DNA of 64,000 bases from Clostridia bacterium. Its GTDB lineage: Bacteria; Bacillota; Clostridia; Peptostreptococcales; Acidaminobacteraceae. A program made the position numbers and the translations under genes. The stretch spans positions 1 through 64,000 of the forward strand of contig JAFGVN010000099.1 in assembly GCA_016937975.1 (NCBI GenBank). The letters are read 5' to 3'. Position 1 is the first letter of the stretch; every line of letters begins with the position of its first letter. Positions 42,699 to 51,084 of this stretch are shown piece after piece. The notes beneath the pieces are model-generated. The model saw only the letters and a program-made list of their open reading frames with translations. It did not search any database and was not told where the DNA came from.

Positions 42699-44763
42699 GA
42701 ATTGCCTCCAATATTTTTTCTGGTGTTACTGGAATACTATGAATTTCTTTCTTAATAGCATCTTCTATGGCAGATGCTATCGCAGGTGCTACACCAACCA
42801 GAGTCAATTCACCAACTGATTTTGCACCAAATGGTCCATCAACAAACCTATTCTCTATCCATTTTGCATGAATATTTGGAATATCTTCTGTAGTAGGAAT
42901 GACATAATTACTAAAGGAATGATGTTGTATTTGGCCACCTTCTGAGGTCATACGTTCGAGCATGCCATAGCCTAAACCCTGAATAACACCTCCGTGGATC
43001 TGACCAAGTAGTAGCTTTTCATCAATGGGAATACCAACATCATATACACCATAAATATCCGTACAAGTGACTTCATAAGTAACAGGATCTACGTGAACTC
43101 TTGCCATAATGGCTGACCATGAATAGGCCATATAGGCATTGCCATGGAGTTTTTCCTGATTCCAAACGACATAGTCAGGTTGTTTAAAGTGCTCAACAAT
43201 TAAAACTTCCTCTTCATCCATTCGTGCTTTCATCTTCTCTGCTGCTTTGGCTAATAGTCCACCTACAACCATCGTTGTTCGAGAAGCTACTGTTGGTCCG
43301 GAATCTGGTACTTTAAAAGTATCTGGTATCGCATATAAAACACGTTCAATATCGATATCCAAAACAGATGCAACGATTTTGGACAACGCAGTGATGGCAC
43401 CTTGTCCCATTTCAACATTTGAAATGAGAATATAAATGTTTTCTTTTACTTTTTTTAAATGCACTTCCGCTTTAATATGTACCGCTTCGCCATCACCAGT
43501 AAAACCACCACCGTGAGGAATAAAAGATACACCATAACCAATATGCTTTTCTTCTTTTCTATGATGCATCTGGGATAACGCTATAAGAGCATCTGCCATT
43601 TCTTCTAAGTAAATATCTTCATTGAAAATACCACCTGTTGACGTGGTTTCGCCTTTATGAACAAAATAATCTTTTCTAAATTCAATCGGATCAACATTCA
43701 GATAATTGGCCAATTGATTCATATGAAGTTCCAAAGCATACATACTTTGTGGCGCGCCGAATCCTCTGAAAGCACCTGTAAATACATTGTTAGTTTTAAA
43801 GGTCTTACCGTTTACACGACTATTTTCAAAGCCATAACAGCCATTCATTGTAAATATGGCTCTTTGCAATACAACGTCTGACAAACCGAGATACGGACCA
43901 GCGTCTAAATGAATCTCATAATCCATGCCAACAATTTTTTTATCTTTTATGTAAGTTTTGATATAACTCTTCGAAGGATGACGTTTCGTTGTGAAAGCCA
44001 TGTCTTCTCTACGATCAAACACTAAACGTACAGGTTTATTTAATTTCATGGTGGCTACAGCAACTTGTAAAGCAAGTAAAGATGGATATTCCTCTTTTCC
44101 TCCGAAGGCTCCACCTGTGGGTGCTTGAATTACTCTAACCTCATGAGCTTCTTTATTGAGCGCATATTTCAAAGCATTGAGAACATAGTAGGGACATTGC
44201 ATAGAACCGTAAACGGTTACAACACCATCTTCCATGGCACCTACAACACCTTGTTTTTCCATATACAATTGTTCTTGATAGCCCGTTTCATAAGTCCGTT
44301 CAAAGCGTTCATCATATTCAAGATTTTCAAAGGAGCCCAATGAAAAGGTATGCTCTGTCAAAATATCACCCTTAGATTGTGAATCTTCCATCGTTAAAGT
44401 CGGTTCAAAAATTTCATAATTGACTTTGATTTTATTGATGAAGGAAATAATTTGATTTTTATCTTTACCGACAATTAAACTAATAGGTTCACCTATGTAG
44501 TTCACAGTATCTTCAGCAAAAATAGGCATATCCTTAAGAATCATAGCCACTTCATTTTTATGACATACGTCAGATGCATCTACTATGGTTATCCCCTTTT
44601 CAGGTGGAGGATATTCAATGGATATAATTTTCCCTTTAGGAATGGTTGATCTTAAGGTACGAGCATAGTGAAGGTCATCAAACCGCATATCTTCAATATA
44701 CCTCAGACTACCATTAATTTTTTCCTTAACATCTAACCTTTTAACGTGATCCGTTATTTTCAT
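42688..44763 (-). CDS. Molybdenum hydroxylase, Mo-binding large subunit (first set)
   Basis: 691 residues, about 70 shorter than the other large subunit, the shortening lying in the middle and C-terminal linkers. Seen: N-terminal hammerhead domain (KITDHVKRLDVKEKINGSLRYIED), GGAFGGKEEYPS (Mo pocket), GAFRGFGAPQSMYALE, EMGQGAITALSKIVA and the catalytic Glu in GAKSVGELTLVG. It is like XdhD-group purine hydroxylases. Coupled to the MocA-like gene by ATGA overlap, with GGGGG as ribosome site. Confidence 0.93.
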   Translation of the reverse strand: MKITDHVKRLDVKEKINGSLRYIEDMRFDDLHYARTLRSTIPKGKIISIEYPPPEKGITIVDASDVCHKNEVAMILKDMPIFAEDTVNYIGEPISLIVGKDKNQIISFINKIKVNYEIFEPTLTMEDSQSKGDILTEHTFSLGSFENLEYDERFERTYETGYQEQLYMEKQGVVGAMEDGVVTVYGSMQCPYYVLNALKYALNKEAHEVRVIQAPTGGAFGGKEEYPSLLALQVAVATMKLNKPVRLVFDRREDMAFTTKRHPSKSYIKTYIKDKKIVGMDYEIHLDAGPYLGLSDVVLQRAIFTMNGCYGFENSRVNGKTFKTNNVFTGAFRGFGAPQSMYALELHMNQLANYLNVDPIEFRKDYFVHKGETTSTGGIFNEDIYLEEMADALIALSQMHHRKEEKHIGYGVSFIPHGGGFTGDGEAVHIKAEVHLKKVKENIYILISNVEMGQGAITALSKIVASVLDIDIERVLYAIPDTFKVPDSGPTVASRTTMVVGGLLAKAAEKMKARMDEEEVLIVEHFKQPDYVVWNQEKLHGNAYMAYSWSAIMARVHVDPVTYEVTCTDIYGVYDVGIPIDEKLLLGQIHGGVIQGLGYGMLERMTSEGGQIQHHSFSNYVIPTTEDIPNIHAKWIENRFVDGPFGAKSVGELTLVGVAPAIASAIEDAIKKEIHSIPVTPEKILEAIHEN

Positions 44764-45323
44764 TTTAACCCCCTTATCATTTCATTTAATTCATCTTTGG
44801 TATCAATGTCCTTTAAAATATATGGATCCTCTACATTTGCATAAGTTTTATGAACAAGACTCAACACATCTCTTAAAGAGTCTCTATTTGAACAAATAAT
44901 TGGTTCTCTCATTTTTTCATCAAGAAGAATAGGATGTCCTGATTTATAATGATAGCTAGGAATAATGACATCACCTTCAAAAGTGAGCAACGTCTCATAA
45001 GTACTACTTTTAACAATTGGTTGATCTCCTGGCATCAAAAAAAAACGATCCCCAGTAATATGCTTTAAACCTTGCTTTATCGAACTAAACATACCTGTTT
45101 CATAATCAGGGTTGTAAACACAAGTCACACGTTCATATGGAAGTAATAATGCTTCAATACGACGATGTTCATGACCTGTAACCACAACAATAGAGTCCAC
45201 ATAAGGCATCATGGTTTTAATACATGATTCAAGAACCGTTGTTTCATTTATCTTTTGTATTAATTTGTATTCAGGAAATCGTGTAGACTTTCCAGCTGCC
45301 AAAATAATGCCATTTATCAACAT
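44760..45323 (-). CDS. mocA: MocA-type molybdenum cofactor cytidylyltransferase
   Basis: 187 residues. Adds CMP to Mo-molybdopterin, making the dinucleotide cofactor of the hydroxylases encoded next to it. Motif: GIILAAGKSTRFPEYKLI (about 5-22) is the nucleotide loop; MPGDQPIV (about 98-105) holds the metal-binding Asp. Related MobA makes the guanine form; linkage to hydroxylase genes favours the cytosine form. First gene of the operon. About 190 bases of leader lie before it, in which no clear promoter or riboswitch is recognised. Confidence 0.88.
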   Translation of the reverse strand: MLINGIILAAGKSTRFPEYKLIQKINETTVLESCIKTMMPYVDSIVVVTGHEHRRIEALLLPYERVTCVYNPDYETGMFSSIKQGLKHITGDRFFLMPGDQPIVKSSTYETLLTFEGDVIIPSYHYKSGHPILLDEKMREPIICSNRDSLRDVLSLVHKTYANVEDPYILKDIDTKDELNEMIRGLK

Positions 45324-45460
45324 AAACTCTCCCCATATTTCAGTATATTTAGAATTTTCAGAAAATAAAAGTTGAATACCTATATTCTTAATTTTATTTG
45401 TAAGTTTCTAACAAAACTATACCCTATCCCAGTGAAACAAAACCAATATTATCCATTTTA
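45324..45460. promoter_or_regulatory. Leader of the purine operon
   Basis: AT-rich upstream region of mocA. A minus-strand TATAGT (complement at about 45417-45422) could be a -10, with no good -35 at the right distance. No known riboswitch or inverted repeat for a purine regulator was recognised. Confidence 0.3.
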
Positions 45461-45499
45461 TAATAAAAATCAACGCCTCATATTGAAGCGTTGATTTCC
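45461..45499 (-). terminator. Terminator after the tandem-GNAT gene
   Basis: Ten-pair stem AAATCAACGC / GCGTTGATTT with an 11-base inner part and TTTTTATT on the minus strand. Confidence 0.85.
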
Positions 45500-45517
45500 A
45501 TTAAATCCAATACTCTT

Positions 45518-46441
45518 TCAATTACCAATATTTCTAACACAACTTCGAATGGTTTCAGTAAAATATCTTGACCAAGATTTTTTTGCTTTATAATTCATGG
45601 TTTCATAATCAACGGCTATTCTCGTATAGCCATTTTCAAATGCAAATTGATGATAAAAGGTTACCAATTTGTTTAAATGACCACCGAATCGATATCTTTC
45701 GAGAATATGGGTTGTTTCAATACCTAATGTTTTTTCATCACTTGCTGATTCACATCCACCAGACCCACTTAAATTTAAGTACGTAAATCCGATAGGCTTA
45801 TTTTGATTAAGAATTATAAATAATTTGCAGTTTGAGTCATTTAGCCAATCTAATATTTTGGCTTCTTCTGACTCAAAATGAAAACCAAGAAATATAGGCG
45901 CATTATTCATATAAACATGATGTTCCTTTAAAACTTCAGTGAGAAAAATCAGGTCTTCTTTTTTTGCTTCTCTAACGTGATTGCTATTGGAAATTGTTGG
46001 TGTCACAATAGCATGTCCATCCATGCATCTGCTCCCATATGCGTTTTCAAACAAATAATTTTGAAGGCTTGAATTATGATTAAAAAAAGAGATGCTATGA
46101 TCTACACAACCTTTAGCTAACATATTTTTATATATTGCATTGAGTAATAGACTCATATGTTCTTCAGTTGGTAAATAATGTCCCCATTCAGGTGTGTATG
46201 CTCCTTTTCTTTGGTAAAACATATCATTTAAGTAATACGAAAATATAAAGCCTGTCTCACCACCGGTTGTTACAATAAAACCATTACCACTTACAATCAT
46301 TTCTTCAATTTTAAGAATTAAAAATTGATCTGAAAAAAATGATTCCGGTAACATTGGGAAATGTTTTAAAATTTCTTCTTTTCTAATTTTGAGTAATTCC
46401 AATACTATACTTTTGTGTTTATCTTTCATGATTTCTATCAT
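45518..46441 (-). CDS. Tandem-GNAT N-acetyltransferase-like protein
   Basis: 307 residues, about twice a single GNAT domain. The first half (1-150) has a GNAT-like layout with GFIVTTGGETGFIFSYYL and a degenerate acetyl-CoA loop; the second half (155-300) has KKEDLIFLTEVL, KPIGFTYLNLSGS and TTHILERYRFGGHLNKLVTFYHQFAFENGYTRIAVDYETMNYKA, in which the RxxGxG loop reads RYRFGGH, still able to bind acetyl-CoA. Only the C-terminal domain looks active. Two-domain GNATs of this kind include mycothiol synthase-like and streptothricin-type proteins; substrate unknown. GAGGAG precedes the ATG. Divergent from the formamidase-like gene. Confidence 0.78.
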   Translation of the reverse strand: MIEIMKDKHKSIVLELLKIRKEEILKHFPMLPESFFSDQFLILKIEEMIVSGNGFIVTTGGETGFIFSYYLNDMFYQRKGAYTPEWGHYLPTEEHMSLLLNAIYKNMLAKGCVDHSISFFNHNSSLQNYLFENAYGSRCMDGHAIVTPTISNSNHVREAKKEDLIFLTEVLKEHHVYMNNAPIFLGFHFESEEAKILDWLNDSNCKLFIILNQNKPIGFTYLNLSGSGGCESASDEKTLGIETTHILERYRFGGHLNKLVTFYHQFAFENGYTRIAVDYETMNYKAKKSWSRYFTETIRSCVRNIGN

Positions 46442-46524
46442 ACAAGTCTCCTCTTAAATATGATATCATGAAAATAGATTGATAGGCTGTAGTGAAAATG
46501 TTTTTAATGAAGTGGAGGTCCATC

Positions 46525-47409
46525 ATGTTATCGTCAAATCATGTTTTTTATGGTTTTTCAAAAGATTTGAAACCCGTCTTAACAGTAGAACCTGGTGAAA
46601 TAATTACCATAGAAACTTTAGATGCATTTAATAATCAGATTAATGATGCAACACAAAAGTTAGATGAGTTGGATTGGAATAAAGTGAATCCTGCAACAGG
46701 TCCTATTTATGTAAAGACTGCTGAACCAGGAGATTTTCTAAAGGTAACCATTGAAGGCATTGAGTTAAATTCAACAGGTGTAATGGCTTCAATACCTCAT
46801 GCTGGTGTTTTTGGCAATATACATAAAAAATCTACAATAAAAATGTTTAATTTGGAAGATGAATTTACAGAGTTTAATGATTTGGTATTGCCTATTTCTC
46901 CTATGATTGGTGTAATTGGCGTTGCACCTGAAAATGGTATGGTACCCAATGGTGAGCCTGGTGGACATGGTGGAAATATGGACAACAGATTAATCACATT
47001 AGGTACAGAATTATACCTGCCAGTCTTTCATCCAGGTGCACTCTTTGGTTTAGGTGATTTACATGCATCTATGGGTGACGGTGAAGTCAATGTCACTGGT
47101 ATAGAAGTGAGTGGCAAAGTAACACTGACTTTTGAAGTCCTTAAGAAAATAAAGCATCACAATCACCCTATTTTTAAAAAGGACGGTAGTTTTTATTGTC
47201 TTTACTCTGCTGATACTTTAGATGAAGCCGTTGAAGGTGTATCCAATGAGATGCTCTATTGGATAACAGAAGCACTCCAATATGATTTATCGGACAGTGC
47301 TATGCTTTTAAGTTTAATGGCTGACTTGGAAATCTGTCAGGTCGTCGATCCGAAAAAAACTGTAAGAATGAAAATGCCCAATATTTATTTTAGAAATTTA
47401 AATTTATAA
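46525..47409 (+). CDS. Acetamidase/formamidase-family amidohydrolase
   Basis: 294 residues from ATG 46525 (GGAGG 6 bases up; the frame begins at 46492 without a site). Members hydrolyse formamide or acetamide to ammonia and the acid, using two or three metal ions. Seen: the HNHPIF segment, GDLHASMGDGEVN (conserved metal region), PGEPGGHGGNMDNR (about 145-158) and HPGALFGLGD. It lies divergent to a GNAT gene, about 1.2 kb before the purine operon; formamide or formimino groups released during purine breakdown would be plausible substrates. Confidence 0.9.
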   Translation: MLSSNHVFYGFSKDLKPVLTVEPGEIITIETLDAFNNQINDATQKLDELDWNKVNPATGPIYVKTAEPGDFLKVTIEGIELNSTGVMASIPHAGVFGNIHKKSTIKMFNLEDEFTEFNDLVLPISPMIGVIGVAPENGMVPNGEPGGHGGNMDNRLITLGTELYLPVFHPGALFGLGDLHASMGDGEVNVTGIEVSGKVTLTFEVLKKIKHHNHPIFKKDGSFYCLYSADTLDEAVEGVSNEMLYWITEALQYDLSDSAMLLSLMADLEICQVVDPKKTVRMKMPNIYFRNLNL

Positions 47410-47432
47410 AGAACCCTTTTGGGTTCTTTAGT
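47408..47432. terminator. Hairpin shared by convergent genes
   Basis: AAAGAACCC / GGGTTCTTT with a TTTT loop; the T-run is short on the + side, but the hairpin is strong. Confidence 0.7.
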
Positions 47433-48954
47433 TCATTAGATTAAAAAATGTAGTTTCATAGTTTAAATTGATCTTTTCACCTGTGTTTAGATAAAGATTA
47501 TTAATTTCAATGGTATATCTATTGTTGATCTCATAGGTAATCTCACTGGGATTTGGTCTAAAAATAATACAAAAAGGAATCCCATAACCGCTGGTTTCTA
47601 CCTTAAAATACTCCCCCTCTTTATCCTTATCACTTGAATCAAAAGTATAGATCTTATTATGCTCACGATCAGAAAGCGTAACAGTAATTCCATCTGTTTG
47701 ATCAGAATTATAATGGTCAGGATTTAAAGAAATGGACCATGGAATAGTTTCGTCAAAAAATTCCATTGGAAAAGCTATAGATGATGGCCAAGGTACAATA
47801 TCATAAGTGGTATCATATTGTTGCAAGCCATTAAAGACTTTTATAACACTATAATATTGATAATTGTCAGGATATTCTACATAACCTAAGCCAACTTCTT
47901 TAAGTTGTGGTAATAGAAACCATCGTCTGTGACCAATTTTATCTATATTATAAATATCCTCATCCTCTACAAGCCTAACGATGGCTGTGGAAAGTGGAGT
48001 AATGCCTGCAGCTAGATTACCGCTACTTGTGGCATTATAACCTTTTTCATAAATAAAATCAGACATGTCTTCCGGTTGATTAGGGGTGTGTGAAAATTCA
48101 CTGACGGCATTAAGTAGTGCACCATGTTGTGCAAGGTCATTAGCTTCACTGGAATATGCTACAGGCAATAATCCGACAATGGATCTGAGAAAGCTCAACA
48201 TATGTATACCATCATCAAGATAACCTGTCGTGAGTGCGCCAGCATCATAAGGTGATTCGATTATAGGCATTTTAGAAAATATAGGTCCATCATAAACCGG
48301 TTGATAATATAACCAAGACTTTTTTATTGTTGCAACTTGTAAATCATAAGGAGATACAGTTGTTTTAGGTGAATTTAATCGTGTAGGATCATATAATTTA
48401 ATAATAATCGCTGATGCCTCTGCTCTTGTGGCATAACCATCAATTCTGAAGGTTTGATCAGGATAACCAGACATAATGCCCAGAGCATATGCTCTTAAAA
48501 CAATGTTTTGCCAATAGGATGACATATCTTCAAAATCTTTTATCATAACATTATATTTTAGATAATCATCTGGAGGTTCCATATCTATTGCTCTTAAAAC
48601 AATACGGCACATTTCACCTCGATTAATAGGCAAATCATACTTTGAAAACTCATTTGCTTGAATCCAATTGAGGGTTTTTGCTTTTTCAAGATAACCATCT
48701 GCCCAATAATCTGATTGAGTTTCCAGCGGTTCTATTCCCTTCGCTTTCAATGCTAAGGTTACAAAGGCTTCCACAGTAATGGTCTGCTCTGGTCCAAACA
48801 TCTGATTGCCTATGCCTGATATCACACCATTTGAACCTAATTCAGTTACAATGTCGTAATACCATGCACTTTCAGAGACATCATAAAAAAGGACTTCTCC
48901 ACTTACTTGATTGATCAATAAAAGTAGCATGATTATAAGGAATTTTTTTTTCAT
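47428..48954 (-). CDS. SLH-domain surface protein with CAP (SCP/PR1-like) domain
   Basis: 508 residues. A signal peptide (MKKKFLIIMLLLLINQVSG) is followed by three S-layer homology repeats (about 22-70, 78-125, 130-190), with VFYDVSESAWYYDIVTELGSNGVISGIGNQMFGPEQTI-like starts and the SGYPDQTFRIDGYATRAEASAII motif; these bind pyruvylated cell-wall polysaccharide. The domain at about 245-350 resembles CAP proteins (AQHGALLNAVSEFSHTP with a His; GHRRWFLLP), and about 360-508 is beta-rich. CAP proteins include secreted proteases and lipid binders in eukaryotes and unknown surface proteins in spore formers. No sortase motif. Unit without partner genes. Confidence 0.87.
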   Translation of the reverse strand: MKKKFLIIMLLLLINQVSGEVLFYDVSESAWYYDIVTELGSNGVISGIGNQMFGPEQTITVEAFVTLALKAKGIEPLETQSDYWADGYLEKAKTLNWIQANEFSKYDLPINRGEMCRIVLRAIDMEPPDDYLKYNVMIKDFEDMSSYWQNIVLRAYALGIMSGYPDQTFRIDGYATRAEASAIIIKLYDPTRLNSPKTTVSPYDLQVATIKKSWLYYQPVYDGPIFSKMPIIESPYDAGALTTGYLDDGIHMLSFLRSIVGLLPVAYSSEANDLAQHGALLNAVSEFSHTPNQPEDMSDFIYEKGYNATSSGNLAAGITPLSTAIVRLVEDEDIYNIDKIGHRRWFLLPQLKEVGLGYVEYPDNYQYYSVIKVFNGLQQYDTTYDIVPWPSSIAFPMEFFDETIPWSISLNPDHYNSDQTDGITVTLSDREHNKIYTFDSSDKDKEGEYFKVETSGYGIPFCIIFRPNPSEITYEINNRYTIEINNLYLNTGEKINLNYETTFFNLMN

Positions 48955-48979
48955 GTATTCACTCCTTTTGTATTTAAGG

Positions 48980-48985
48980 TATAAT
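48980..48985 (+). promoter_or_regulatory. -10 element for the receiver-GGDEF-like gene
   Basis: TATAAT 16 bases before the ATG at 49002; -35 weak. AGGAGGG follows. Confidence 0.45.
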
Positions 48986-49001
48986 GAACTTAGGAGGGCT
49001 T

Positions 49002-49811
49002 ATGAAACATATAATTGTATTCGAACAAAAACAATTTCTTTTGGAACGTATAAGAAAAGTAATTAATTCAGAAATGTGTAAATTATATGAAGCCACGAAT
49101 TTATTGGCTCTGGAACATTTTTTAACTCATGATTTAATTAAAGTGGATATGATCATAGCTGAACTCAACTTTAACGAAAAACAAGAAGTAGAAATGATTA
49201 CCAATTATCTACACTTATACCCTGAGACGAAACTTATAATCTTTACATCTGATGGCAGTAAGCAAGCATTTTTAGACAGTATCAAAGTAGGAGCAAAAGA
49301 TTATATTATTCATACAGCATCCAATGATGATATTAAAAAACGTATTGATCAGCATTTGAATACCAATCAACAAAATATGATACCTACCCATTTGATTCTA
49401 AATCTTAACAAGTATATTTCTGGAGAAATCATCAAAGCCAATAAAGGAAATTATGAGTTAACTATTGCTTTTAGCTCTATTTTAAATGAAAAAAATTTGC
49501 ATATCTTAAAGGAAGATACATCAAGGGTCGCAAATTATTTATCAGCGAATTATTGGGATACCGATTCTCTTGTTATTTATGGTTTTAACCATTTATTAAG
49601 TTTCTTTCCCTTCTGTACAAAAGACATGGTTCCATTTGTGGATGAGAAACTACAACATCTCTTTGCCCAGTTTAAAGCCATGAATTTAGATTTAGGCAAA
49701 TGTACTTTACAGAACACCTATGTTACCTTTCCTGATGAAGGTTTGACTGTGAATGACATCATTCGTATCGTTAGAAAGAAAATTGAAAAACAAGCTGGCA
49801 TTAACACATAA
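49002..49811 (+). CDS. Receiver plus degenerate GGDEF protein
   Basis: 269 residues from ATG 49002 (TAGGAGGG 5 bases up). N-terminal receiver fold (3-118), but the phospho-acceptor Asp position is Glu54 (IIAELNF), the acidic pair near residue 8 is Glu-Gln (FEQK), and the conserved Lys-Pro near the end is replaced by HTA (104-106). The C-terminal part (about 130-265) has the fold pattern of a diguanylate cyclase domain, with the catalytic GGDEF replaced by GFNHL (194-198) and the closing YVTFPDEGLTVNDIIRIVRKKIEKQ in place of the usual YPEDG segment. Both activities should be lost. It could serve as a fixed-state scaffold or a c-di-GMP-related partner. Adjacent genes give no clue. Confidence 0.72.
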   Translation: MKHIIVFEQKQFLLERIRKVINSEMCKLYEATNLLALEHFLTHDLIKVDMIIAELNFNEKQEVEMITNYLHLYPETKLIIFTSDGSKQAFLDSIKVGAKDYIIHTASNDDIKKRIDQHLNTNQQNMIPTHLILNLNKYISGEIIKANKGNYELTIAFSSILNEKNLHILKEDTSRVANYLSANYWDTDSLVIYGFNHLLSFFPFCTKDMVPFVDEKLQHLFAQFKAMNLDLGKCTLQNTYVTFPDEGLTVNDIIRIVRKKIEKQAGINT

Positions 49812-49836
49812 AAAACCTGCATAAGCAGGTTTTCTT
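49811..49836. terminator. Bidirectional terminator between convergent genes
   Basis: AAAACCTGC / GCAGGTTTT with ATAA loop and T-runs on both sides. Confidence 0.88.
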
Positions 49837-49839
49837 TTT

Positions 49840-51066
49840 CTAAATATTAGTTTTATATTCCTCGATATCAACAATTTTATGCTTTAGTCGACTGGTTTCA
49901 GCAGCACAACTCATTAAGTGTGACATTAAAGAAGTTTCACCATTGGTTAAGGATTGATTCTTTTTACCCATAAGCAACTGAGAAAAAGCATTCATAATAC
50001 CAACATCACCACCACCATGTCCACCTTGAACAACATCTGGAATGATGATCTCAGCAGGTTCATTAAACCTCTGCAAAATAATTTCGTTTTTTGCATCTTT
50101 TACTTTTATGGTGCCTTCTGAACCCATCAGTTTTATTGTTCTTGAAATATCATTTGTAAATGCACATAAGTTAAAAGTTGCAGTGACCTGATTCTCAAAA
50201 CACATCGTCGTTACTTGATGATCAACAACATCATTGTCACAGTGATAGACACATCGCCCATATGGCCCATTCATAAGTGCATGATGAACACCATCAGGGG
50301 TTTGATCCGGTGTAATAGTAGAGGTTGGCCACATATTTAGTGTTGTATAGATTTTCTTTGTTGCGAAAGGACAACTGTCAGTATAGGCACACTCAGAGCA
50401 TCGTTCAAAGCCTTTGGAATTTCCTTTATGAAAATGTGATAAATGTCCAAAGGATTGAATACTTTTACAAGGGCTATCTGCTAACCAATATAAAATATCC
50501 ATATCATGACAAGATTTTGCTAAAATTAAAGGACTACTTTCAGTTGTATTTCTCCAATTACCTCTTACAAAACTGTGTGCAAAGTGATAATATCCAATAT
50601 TTTCATTATGTTGAATGGATTGAAGCTTCCCGATTTTACCTTCACTTACTAAAGCTTTGAGCTTTTGGTATAAAGGCGTATATCTAAGTACATGACAAAC
50701 TAAAACTTGACCTTTTGATTTCTTTTCTGCTTCTGCAATAGCAATAGACTCTTCAATACGATTTGACATCGGCTTTTCCAATAAGACATGGTAATCCTTT
50801 TTTAAAGCTTCCAAGGTTGGTAAATAGTGATCTGCATCAGAGGTTGCAATAATTACGCCATCTGCAAATTTTTCTTTTTCCAGTAAAGGCTCCCAACTTT
50901 CAAAACCCATTTCCTCTGAAATTCCATGTTTTTTCATTACAGCTTCCCTTTTCATCGGATTAGGTTCTGCTACTGCAATAATTCTAATGTGATCATGGTT
51001 TTCTATATAGGCACCATAACGATCTTTACCTCTGTCTCCTGCTCCAATTAAAATGACTTCAACCAT
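49840..51066 (-). CDS. Gfo/Idh/MocA-family oxidoreductase
   Basis: 408 residues. NAD(P)-dependent dehydrogenase family. Rossmann loop GAGDRG (about 8-13) and the EKP motif (LLEKPMSN, about 97-104) with the catalytic Lys. The C-terminal substrate domain has a cysteine group (CSECAYTDSCPF, about 224-235; GRCVYHCDN), unusual in the basic fold and reminiscent of larger sugar dehydrogenase-like members. Substrate (often a sugar or inositol) unknown. AAAGGAG before the start; 18 bases after the kinase gene, so probably in one operon. Confidence 0.88.
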   Translation of the reverse strand: MVEVILIGAGDRGKDRYGAYIENHDHIRIIAVAEPNPMKREAVMKKHGISEEMGFESWEPLLEKEKFADGVIIATSDADHYLPTLEALKKDYHVLLEKPMSNRIEESIAIAEAEKKSKGQVLVCHVLRYTPLYQKLKALVSEGKIGKLQSIQHNENIGYYHFAHSFVRGNWRNTTESSPLILAKSCHDMDILYWLADSPCKSIQSFGHLSHFHKGNSKGFERCSECAYTDSCPFATKKIYTTLNMWPTSTITPDQTPDGVHHALMNGPYGRCVYHCDNDVVDHQVTTMCFENQVTATFNLCAFTNDISRTIKLMGSEGTIKVKDAKNEIILQRFNEPAEIIIPDVVQGGHGGGDVGIMNAFSQLLMGKKNQSLTNGETSLMSHLMSCAAETSRLKHKIVDIEEYKTNI

Positions 51067-51084
51067 TTTTGACTCCTTTAATCT

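Noticed and set aside
45324-45460. Purine riboswitch before mocA
   Set aside because: No conserved loop-loop and junction sequence of the purine riboswitch was seen.
50325-50660. Plus-strand 111-residue frame opposite the oxidoreductase
   Set aside because: Antisense shadow of a well-supported Gfo/Idh/MocA gene.
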